From NCBI GenBank assembly GCA_905397405.1, contig CAJPVJ010000241.1:1-21308 (forward strand): 21,308 bases of DNA, read 5' to 3'. The notes below the pieces were generated by a model. That model did no database searches. It saw only the letters and a program-made list of their open reading frames with translations, and was not told the DNA's origin. Positions 12,162-20,105 of this stretch are shown piece by piece. Position 1 is the stretch's first letter. Each line of letters opens with the position of its first letter. Position numbers and translations under genes: made by a program. This DNA is from Oppiella nova (Eukaryota; Arthropoda; Arachnida; Sarcoptiformes; Oppiidae).

Positions 12162-12354
12162 GCCTGTATTCTGGTGTAGAGCACAGGGAGTGAGACATAG
12201 TCTGTGAACCCATATATACAGTGCAAACACACAGACAACAGAATATATTTTATATATATATTCCTGCCATGAGTTTTGTTATATACAAAAAGGGCAGACT
12301 GTTTGAAATATTAGTGAATAGTATATTTTATGATTGAATATTATTTATATTTAT
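12162..12354 (+). repeat. Left arm of a long, widely spaced inverted repeat
   Basis: This 193-bp segment is the near-perfect reverse complement of 17239-17433. I compared the arms base by base. They differ by (GT)3 versus (GT)5 in a short dinucleotide run, by one TA unit, and by one C/T substitution near the outer end. The outer end runs into the (GA)n tract at 12142-12160. The inner end stops at 12354, beyond which no similarity continues. The high identity indicates a recent duplication, or two recent insertions of the same element in opposite orientation. No coding potential was seen. Confidence 0.95.
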
Positions 12355-12591
12355 ATATCGACTGCAATAGGAATAGGAGAGGAAAGGGAGAGCTAGAAAT
12401 GAAAAGTAAAAATATTTGTCTGCATTTCTCATTCAGTCAGTCATTCATTAATATTATGTCTCAATATTTGTTTGTTTTCTACCGTTTTCTCTGGCAATCG
12501 CTGTCTCTTTCTCGATGCCTATGTATTAGACATCCCTTTCCATTGAGTTTTGTAGTAGTGTCTCATCTCTCAAATGCATCGTCTCATTGTG
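12355..12591. other. Mixed stretch inside the long inverted repeat
   Basis: A short purine-rich patch (12368-12392) is followed by A/T- and T/C-rich DNA. The 107-codon frame starting at 12330 begins within the repeat arm, turns into Ser-Leu repeats from the CT tract and is judged spurious. Confidence 0.5.
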
Positions 12592-12618
12592 CTCTCTCTC
12601 TCTCTCTCTCTCTCTCTC
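12592..12618 (+). repeat. (CT)n microsatellite
   Basis: About 27 bases of CT, followed by a C-rich patch GCCATCCCTTTCCCTATCCC. Confidence 0.98.
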
Positions 12619-13808
12619 GCCATCCCTTTCCCTATCCCTGTCTTATTCACTGATTTCGCTGCGAATCCCATTACAACTCATGTTTAATAAAGTGAGCCAA
12701 CGATTCACATCACAAATACTATATATACTATTCTTTAGCTCCCATTCACTCCACACAACGAGTTATTTATTCAATCCTTTCATTTATTCATTGTATTACT
12801 TGATTAACAAAATAATTTAACTAAAAATATATATACTGTATATACTTTCCTAACAGATTTTTGCCCTTAACTTTTCGCAATCAATTATTTATAGCAATAT
12901 TGCGCGCATACTTTCGCTATTAATACAATTTGTGACTAAAATTTATTTTATTTATGTATTTATATTTGCATAGCGTGTTTGCGAGTATGAAATTAAATTA
13001 TAGAAAATTTTATTTTAAAGATTTTAGAGAAATAAATGTTTAGGATTTAGGAAATTATATTTTTATTTTGTTCACCAAGTTTATAGTTATAGCCAGACTA
13101 AACAAAAAACCAACAAAAATCATCATAAAAGCAGAACTCATTATACGAATGATATATCGATATATTTACCCAAAAATTCAAATACAGACGTCTTTTTCTA
13201 TAGATATTATGCATAAATGTATGTGAAATATAATATTTATTATTATTACTTATATTTTTGAAATAAATTATACGATAGATAATTGAATTGAATTTAAAGC
13301 ACTTTTTCCCATTGAAAAGACGTCTATATCTCTCTTTGTACTAATTGGACGCTTTAGACATTAAAAACAAAATATAAATTAGTTTTTTGGTTGAATATAT
13401 ATAAATATATTAATTTTTTGCCTATTGAATATTAATATCTATACATAGCTAGCAGTAAACAGTATTTTATTATGATATGCAAAGCATACGGAAAATTTGG
13501 CGATAATATAATAAAAAATAATAATTTTTAAAAACACAAAAATATTTACGTAATAAAATTATAACTATTTTTAAAATAATAACTTTTTCTACGAAAATAT
13601 TGTTTTTGTCAATTATATCCAGAATTTATAATTAATTTAATCATTTGACAGACGGATGTATTAATCGGATAGAAATAAGTTTACATTAAAATGTACTTGT
13701 GTTTAATGTCTGGGTTATGTTTTTATTTGTGGTATATGTTTATATCATTATATTCACTGGATTTGATTTTAATTTTTCCGGATTCCTATAGTGTTTGTGT
13801 TTTTATGA

Positions 13809-13812
<4 letters not shown>
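12619..13812. other. A+T-rich non-coding stretch
   Basis: It contains paired AGACGTCT palindromes (13186 and 13318). Otherwise no gene-like sequence was seen. Confidence 0.5.
13186..13325. repeat. Pair of inverted AGACGTCT-containing words
   Basis: AGACGTCTTTTTC (13186-13198) and GAAAAGACGTCT (13314-13325) are inverted repeats with one T-length difference, 140 bp end to end. Each contains the perfect palindrome AGACGTCT. Confidence 0.55.

Positions 13813-13841
<29 letters not shown>
13813..13841 (+). repeat. (CT)n microsatellite
   Basis: About 29 bases of uninterrupted CT. It generates a Ser-Leu run in a spurious open frame. Confidence 0.98.
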
Positions 13842-13845
<4 letters not shown>

Positions 13846-16172
13846 ATTTGGAGAGCAAAACAAAATTCCCTTTGATTTCCTTTTTAATACTTTTTCTGTC
13901 TCTTAGATATAAACACATTATATTTGCTTTTCTTATAATATGTTTTTGTAAAATACTTAAACTTATAGATTAGTTTACCGGAACCATTTTTTGGGAGATT
14001 ATTTTTGTTTTGATGTTTGTTTACACAAACAGTGTTTATTATTCAATGAAAATCGATAAATATTGTTTATATATATTATATTTAATATACCAGTAGGTGT
14101 ATATAGTTTTATGACAATGATATATACTTATGTTTACTATTCATACGCACAATGATGTAGTCTATTATGAAATATCAAAATTGTATTTTTATTTTAATAT
14201 TCAATACACAACTGTTTGTGTGTATGTGTTATAAATGTTTTCATTTTTATTTTTCCCCTACTCCCATTTTATTGAAACATTTTATCAAGTAAATACGAAA
14301 CGCATTAACAAATCAATAAAATAAAATGTTTAAAAAGTCTTTGAATGAAAAGGTTAAATTAATTATGAATTTTAATTGCGTATAAATTTTTAAAATTATT
14401 TATTTTGTTTGTTTATTTTGAATAACTATTATAGAGTATTAACACATTTTTCAATCTTAATAGTATGCATGAAATGAATGAAAATTTTTTAATATATATT
14501 CATGTCTTAAGGAAAAATTGTCGAAATTATTTCTCTATTTAAAATGCATTCAATAAAAATGCAAACATGAAAAACAATTTTATTCAAAATTAAAAGATAA
14601 TTAAGAGTTTAGACTAGTTTTCTGCATAAGTCTAATATCTTTACAAATAATAAAAAGTCTGAAAAATCTCCGAAACTCTTCAACAGATAATAATTTATCG
14701 ATAAAACGATAGCCGGGAAAAAAATTAATTAAAAAGTATGTCTGAAATACGATCAGTCGATCGATTTTAATACCCTTTTTCTCTACACTTTTTATTATTC
14801 CCAACAAAACTATTTATCCAATATTTTCAGTAAAAATAAAAATATAAAACATTTATATTTTTAGAGAAAAGATTTGATTTTTCGGTATAATATATAATAT
14901 TATATATCTTCGCAAAGAAAATGTCTTTTTATTATATAATAGCGAATAGTGAATAAAAACTAAAAATTGACTGAAATATGTATATATTTCATACAACCAT
15001 TACATCATAAACACGTTTTTTGACGTATGTTTGTAATTATTAAACAAACTGTAAATAATTATCGATAATTATCAGGTTTGCAGTGATTTTTTTAATGAAT
15101 ACAAAGTGTAGTGTGGTGTACAAAATATTATTAATTACAAAATTGACTCCATACACTATTAGTATATTAAGTGTACATTATTAATATAAATGCTAAATAT
15201 TTTTTGGCGATGCCATTCAAAACACATTTGCGATAATAAAGTAAATGTGTTTTATTTGTTTGTCTCTTAGAGTTCAATATATTTTTGTCTCTCGTATTAT
15301 CTGTTAAAATAAAAAGTCAAGAAAAATAAATTATATATATATTTCGGATGCTTTTTATAAAAGTTTATTTTTTAATATAAATTATAATTTTCTACGGAAT
15401 GGGAATAAATTCAACGGTTTTCCCACTATATTGTCGTTTCCAGTGATAACTATTTTTTATAAATATTTTTCATTGAAACGTGTATTTATTTTTACATTAA
15501 ATTTATTTTCTATTAATAGCGTATAAATACCTGTATATGCTTTTTTATTTAATAGTTAAATCTACGAATTAAATTTTATATGACAAACACATTATGTATA
15601 ATGAATTTATTGAACTGAAATCATTTCTATTATTAACATTATATTGAGATATATAACAAATAAAACTTTATTATTTAATATGTACATATGAAAAGCATAA
15701 TATATAATATTTATTTATCGCGGTTTACGCAAGTGTTTGAAATACACATTTCGTATGAAATACACATATCATAAAAAAATGTATTACACATGAATTGCAT
15801 AATGAGTAATATTGAATGCCATGTATTCAATGGAAAAAGGCATAACACATATCATAATAAGACAAAAAACAGCAACAAAAAATTTGTTGCACTTTATTAG
15901 CGATTATTATTGACAATGAATTATTGGCCATTTATAGCGACTGTAAGCCCATTGTATTATATAATAACATTATATTCCTGTATATACTGTACTAGTTATA
16001 TAAAATAGGTTTTCTCTATTGATAAATATATTGCATACAAATTATGATTATCTATTAGCTCAGTACACATAATACTTTTATATATATAATATAATAATTT
16101 TTTGCTCAATGATTACATATCACCGATAATATGATATTATCTTCATTTTTCTGTTTGACGTATTGATTGAAC

Positions 16173-16175
<3 letters not shown>
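13842..16175. other. A+T-rich non-coding stretch
   Basis: There are no long microsatellites for about 2.3 kb. It contains the 18-bp palindrome at 15055-15072 and an ATTGAAT/ATTCAAT hairpin at 15811-15831. The minus-strand frame at 14601-14807 is Ile/Phe/Leu/Lys-rich without coding bias. Confidence 0.5.
15055..15072. repeat. Perfect 18-bp palindrome
   Basis: ATAATTATCGATAATTAT is identical to its reverse complement. Confidence 0.85.

Positions 16176-16210
<35 letters not shown>
16176..16210 (+). repeat. (CT)n microsatellite
   Basis: About 35 bases of CT after ACCGT. Confidence 0.98.
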
Positions 16211-16213
<3 letters not shown>

Positions 16214-16860
16214 GTCTTTTTCGTGCCGTAAGTATTAATACACCGAAAAGTTATCATAAATTTCACTTCCAATCGATTAATTGTCACGATTTATATGAAA
16301 TATTTTCTGTATTATTGAATAATATATTGTTATGAAATTTATGTTTTTCCACATTTCATACCATATATAATAATACAATATTATATAATTTAATGAAATT
16401 ATTATTTATTTTTTATATTGAATAATAAAAACGTTTAATCCTTTGGATTCAGTGTTTATCGCATACACACTGTGTTCCCAATTCAATGTGTAATTCAATT
16501 ATAAAATTATATAATTTTTTTTCTATGTCTGTATGTCTCGCAAACAGTTTTGATACGTTTATATAAAATGTTATGTTTTTGTGTGTATATTGTACTCATT
16601 TCTCCATGTTATCAATTGATTAAATTTCATTTTACACACACATAAGCACCTCATACATGCACACACAAACACTCGACATACCTGTGCCGATATGCCCAGG
16701 AGCCAATACACTTATGGCATGAATTTATGCTAATCTTAAGTAAACTTTTTATTCAAATTAGCGAATACTATGTGCAATGTTCGCCCATTGAATACATACA
16801 CACATATACTATGGGTTACTCTCGGCTTATAAATTAAATAATAAAAATGTGTTTTTCATA
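16211..16860. other. A+T-rich stretch left of the MITE-like element
   Basis: Mostly A/T, with a CA-rich zone at 16632-16672 and the splice-like patch at 16682-16734. There is no homology to the sequence next to the left arm at 12355 onward. Confidence 0.5.
16682..16734 (-). other. Possible micro-exon or splice-site-like patch, minus strand
   Basis: Read on the minus strand, a locally G+C-richer stretch ends in CAG followed by GTATGT (donor at 16676-16681), a strong donor consensus. AG dinucleotides that could serve as acceptors would begin the exon at 16734 or 16710. One frame is open and would encode CIGSWAYRH near the donor. There is no convincing polypyrimidine tract. The same patch on the plus strand also has a short open frame ending at TAA. 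Chance is quite possible. Confidence 0.12.
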
Positions 16861-16913
16861 TTTCAATTTAATTATTGTCTCCATACGTATGTTTCGATGG
16901 GAGATACGAGAGA
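16861..16913 (+). repeat. Left 53-bp inverted-repeat arm of the MITE-like element
   Basis: Perfect reverse complement of 17186-17238. Similarity ends sharply at both edges: A versus T outside, C versus G inside. Confidence 0.95.
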
Positions 16914-16935
16914 CACACAAAAGGAGTTCAAAAAC

Positions 16936-16951
16936 ATAAATAATATTCAAT
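16936..16951 (+). repeat. 16-bp word shared with the long inverted repeat
   Basis: ATAAATAATATTCAAT here, inside the MITE-like core, recurs in direct orientation at 17245-17260 in the right arm, and in inverse orientation in the left arm. Being all A/T but two bases, it may be chance. Otherwise it hints that core and arm share ancestry. Confidence 0.6.
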
Positions 16952-17185
16952 AGAGAGAAAAGTAGTTTCGTGTCAAATGGGAAAAACATTTATATATTTT
17001 TATTTTCACAATTTTATATATTGAAAAAAAAGTTAACACAACAACCGGCAACATACATACAAAAAAGTCCAACAATTTTTTGTATTTGTATTTAACACAA
17101 AACTGAACACAAAATATAGTAAACGAAAGGATCTCTCGATAGATATTTCATTGCATTTTCGCAGGACATTAACCCTCAGTGAGTC

Positions 17186-17238
17186 TCTCTCGTATCTCCC
17201 ATCGAAACATACGTATGGAGACAATAATTAAATTGAAA
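17186..17238 (-). repeat. Right 53-bp inverted-repeat arm of the MITE-like element
   Basis: Perfect reverse complement of 16861-16913. Its outer end is directly joined to the right arm of the long inverted repeat at 17239. Confidence 0.95.
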
Positions 17239-17430
17239 ATAAATATAAATAATATTCAATCATAAAATATACTATTCACTAATATTTCAAACAGTCTGCC
17301 CTTTTTGTATATAACAAAACTCATGGCAGGAATATATATATAAAATATATTCTGTTGTCTGTGTGTGTGTTTGCACTGTATATGGGTTCACAGACTATGT
17401 CTCACTCCCTGTGCTCTATACCAGAATACA

Positions 17431-17433
<3 letters not shown>
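17239..17433 (-). repeat. Right arm of the long inverted repeat
   Basis: A 195-bp reverse-complement copy of 12162-12354. The 2-bp length difference is fully explained by two dinucleotide-run changes. The outer end runs directly into (CT)n at 17433-17468, mirroring the (GA)n at the outer end of the left arm. At the junction the left arm has an extra GC pair before the microsatellite. The inner end abuts the hairpin element ending at 17238 with no intervening base. Confidence 0.95.

Positions 17434-17468
<35 letters not shown>
17433..17468 (+). repeat. (CT)n microsatellite at the outer end of the right inverted-repeat arm
   Basis: About 36 bases of CT, longer than the 19-base GA counterpart at the left arm. 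This is consistent with slippage after duplication. Confidence 0.98.
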
Positions 17469-17469
<1 letters not shown>

Positions 17470-17697
17470 AACAAACTTTTTTCTCACTCTATTTATGTAT
17501 AAATATACTTATATTTTCAGTGATAACTTTTACTACACTATTAGTGGGAAGGGATGTGTTCACAACGGATAAAATGTTGTAATATTTATGGCGTAAAAAT
17601 ATTTGATTCATTAATATAGCACTCAAAATATGTCTGCGTTTTAAAAGGACTGCTAATATAATCCCATAAATTGACAAATTATGACATTTTCAAACAG

Positions 17698-17763
17698 TTT
17701 GGCCCACGACTGGGCTGACCCGGGAGGTCACCAATCGAGTCGTTCCTTATGTTTGTGTTCTCC
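17698..17763 (+). CDS. Weak candidate exon in a G+C-rich island
   Basis: A 66-bp patch with about half G+C sits in A+T-rich DNA. It is bounded by an acceptor-like CATTTTCAAACAG and a donor-like GTATGT at 17764. One frame is open throughout, entering with 2 nt of a split codon, and reads WPTTGLTREVTNRVVPYVCV. A second frame is also open, so the frame is not decided by the sequence. No family is recognised. The (GA)n tract at 17778 would lie just inside the following intron. It could equally be a remnant of a repeat: a 10-base word from it recurs at 18226. Confidence 0.25.
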
Positions 17764-17775
17764 GTATGTTTACGC

Positions 17776-17777
<2 letters not shown>

Positions 17778-17811
<34 letters not shown>
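17778..17811 (+). repeat. (GA)n microsatellite
   Basis: About 34 bases of GA. It starts just downstream of the candidate exon 17698-17763 and opposes the CT tract at 17433. Confidence 0.98.
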
Positions 17812-17815
<4 letters not shown>

Positions 17816-18540
17816 TCTTTCGCCAAACCATATGTTAATGATTTGTTGACTTTTATATACATTTCTCCTACACTTTTACACAACACTTAAATAACACACA
17901 AAACCATAAACACAACACTAGAGAGTGAATGAGACAAACAACGAAAAAGTAAAAACAAAGTTCTTTCGTCTTTCTAGAAAAGACTGAACACTAAAAACAA
18001 ACACAAAAATTGTTGCATTATTTCTAAAACTCAATTTTATCTCTCAGTCGCCGTCTAATTAGTATTCATTAAAATTGTGTATTTTTCAAGAATATTATTA
18101 TTCCGCTATCTGTGCCATACATTAATGCTATCTATTTATTTGATCATGGCATAAAATGCTTGAATTATTGCTAATTTTATATATATTTAATGTTTTCGCT
18201 AAAAATCTTGTTGTAATAAAAGTCTGCCCACGACTTGAATAAATATATTCCGTATATTTATGCTATAATATTAAAAACAAGGATTAACAGGGTAATTCCA
18301 TATTAATAATAAATCAATTTATGAGTTAATACGGGAAAGTCACACAAAATTATAAACCAATACTAGACTAGAATCTAATGAAACATAAATTAGCGCTTAT
18401 GTTATGATTACATCGATATGTGCTAAATATGTTTCGCAATTATGACGGCGCTTAAGACTCCCGGTGCTATTATTCACGTAAAATATCGTTGACTTTTAGC
18501 TACGAGAGTAGAAAAAAAGTCATATACAAAATACTTACTC
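17812..18540. other. A+T-rich non-coding stretch
   Basis: An A/C-rich zone at 17875-18010 is followed by A/T DNA. GCCCACGACT at 18226-18235 duplicates a word in the candidate exon at 17702-17711. No gene was seen. Confidence 0.5.
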
Positions 18541-18676
18541 TTGATATATACATTCCTATCATTCCCGGCGTACCCTCCCTTTCCTCCAATCCATTGCCAC
18601 ACAGTGTTTGTCTCCCCAAACACCCGACACATCTCTCTTACAGTTTTAATTTCGTTAATACACGTCATGTCACGCC

Positions 18677-18711
<35 letters not shown>

Positions 18712-19060
18712 ATTACGGAGAGAATAATAACATTAAAGTTTTAAAAAACATTTTATTGAACATTACATTAGTTGACAATAACGAGAAATGTCTTTTCATA
18801 GCAATTAATTATTAGTGCAGTTATTTGGCTGTAGTATACCATCGACTGTCTGGAATTACTGTACAATATGTTTGGTTTGGTGTATATATCTGCCAAACTG
18901 TCTGTGCGTCTGGTGTACGATCAGTATGTCCTCCCAAACGATCTATGGCTGGCCAAACACCCATACACACCACGACAATAGACATCCTTTTCCCCCGACT
19001 TTTTGCTACACACTTATCAGTGCACTAACACTACGAGAGAAAACAAATATCTTATCTACA
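18541..19060. other. Higher-G+C island around a CT tract
   Basis: Two non-A/T patches (18550-18680 and 18815-19045) carry recurring CCAAAC and ACACCC words. Open frames of 67-108 codons overlap in all three plus frames. They lack third-position bias and domain signals, so none is called. It may be a degraded dispersed repeat. Confidence 0.45.
18681..18709 (+). repeat. (CT)n microsatellite
   Basis: About 29 bases of CT ending in CCCATTACGG. Confidence 0.98.
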
Positions 19061-19663
19061 GATCGACCACTCATTTGTTTTGTTCACTATTTTTGTGCAT
19101 AAAATATATAAATTATAATTTCCACGAAAATATACACAATACATACGGATATATATCGCTATAATAGATACCCGGGATAAACAATTCTAATTAATTTAAT
19201 ATGATATTACATTATTTTTTATGTAACACGAATAATTCTGTATAAATAAAATGTGTGGGCTTTTTGAATAATACGTGAAACTAAATATAGCTATAAAATG
19301 CTATTATGCTTGTACTGGTATATATTATGTATCTACATTTTATTGATTAGACATTTTCGTAGTAGGCTTATATATAGTCGAGAATAAATTGAATAAAAGT
19401 TTTTAATATTATAGTTCACTTAGATTACGGTATTAAATTGGGTACTATTTATAAACAGATTACAAATCAAATATTTATAGAATTTTTCAAATATCATATG
19501 TACTGAATATTTACCTAATTAATGTTTGACTAATTTTTAAATACATCTATGCGCATACTATACCCAAATTTGGCATAATTTATAGCTAGCTAATTAATGC
19601 ACTTAACCAGAAATATATTTATAATTTTATACTAAATATTTATCTATATTTTACGATATATAG
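19061..19663 (+). other. Probable intron 5' of the exon at 19664
   Basis: A/T-rich non-coding DNA ending in an AG acceptor at 19662-19663, with CTTAAC at 19602-19607 as a possible branch point. Intron status follows from the exon call and is inferred. Confidence 0.45.
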
Positions 19664-19781
19664 CACGAAGTATTGGCCGCATCTGACAAAGTGATCCTGC
19701 GGTTAAATGACCTGGTCTCGTGGATCACCGACAAAGTGGACTGGATGACTGGGCTCAAAACCAGTACAAATTGCTGCATCG
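19664..19781 (+). CDS. Internal coding exon of an unrecognised protein (39 codons plus 1 nt)
   Basis: The exon is preceded by an in-frame TAG that doubles as the 3' splice AG (19661-19663), after an A/T-pyrimidine tract. A branch-point-like CTTAAC lies about 55 nt upstream. It is followed by a consensus donor GTATGT at 19782-19787. The frame is open between these sites and closes at once on both sides, so the boundaries are well constrained: phase 0 at the start, phase 1 at the end. About two thirds of codons end in G or C, in sharp contrast to the A+T-rich surroundings. The peptide starts HEVLAASDK and includes LRLNDLVSWITDKVDWMTG, ending in TNCCI. Hydrophobic residues at 4, 11, 14, 18, 21, 25 and 28 fall in a 3-4 heptad pattern, suggesting an amphipathic helix or coiled coil. 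That is inference only. I do not recognise the family. Other exons must lie outside the window or be too short to see. Confidence 0.6.
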
Positions 19782-20073
19782 GTATGTGATCATATTATTT
19801 GAACATTTATTTTTACTGTATGCCAGCGATTTAATTAATATTTATTTGAATACCGCATTCATATAATATTAGATTGAAATGTACAAATGTTTTATATAAA
19901 GTAATTTTCAGAGTTTATTTTTTTTATTCATTTTCAATGAGATTTTTGGTGTATATTATATTCAACTTCCCTGTGCTCTCCATCCCAGTCCCCAATCCTG
20001 TTCCCTCTCATATCACTCACACATCGGATAATTGAGTTAAAAGAAAAATATTTTTCTCTCATTTATCTCTCTT

Positions 20074-20105
<32 letters not shown>

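Larger units (their letters stand above)
16861..17238. mobile_element. MITE-like or foldback element with perfect 53-bp terminal inverted repeats
   Basis: The arms 16861-16913 and 17186-17238 are exact reverse complements over 53 bp. The outer end begins TTTCAATTTAATTATTGTCT and the inner end finishes GATACGAGAGA. The core of about 272 bp is A+T-rich and non-coding, so any movement would depend on a transposase supplied elsewhere. ATA flanks both ends and could be a 3-bp target duplication, but in such A+T-rich DNA this is weak. Size and structure fit a MITE. The superfamily cannot be named from these ends. A local inverted duplication is the alternative. Confidence 0.6.

Noticed and set aside
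12330-12820. Two overlapping open frames rich in Ser-Leu
   Set aside because: The long Ser-Leu runs are translations of the (CT)n tract, and the first frame begins inside the inverted-repeat arm.
16861-17433. Treating the MITE-like element and the right arm as one terminal inverted repeat paired with 12162-12354
   Set aside because: Nothing next to 12354 matches 16861-17238, so only the 195-bp part is shared and the two are listed separately.
18474-18815. Open frames on both strands with Ser-Leu or Arg-Glu runs
   Set aside because: They overlap each other across the same CT tract and show no coding bias.
18815-19102. 95- and 67-codon frames in the island
   Set aside because: Two frames are open at once with low-complexity His/Thr/Cys content and no family signal.
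19651-19779. Minus-strand ATG-to-stop frame opposite the exon
   Set aside because: It spans 42 codons, but the plus strand has both splice consensus sites and the G/C third-position bias, so this is a shadow.
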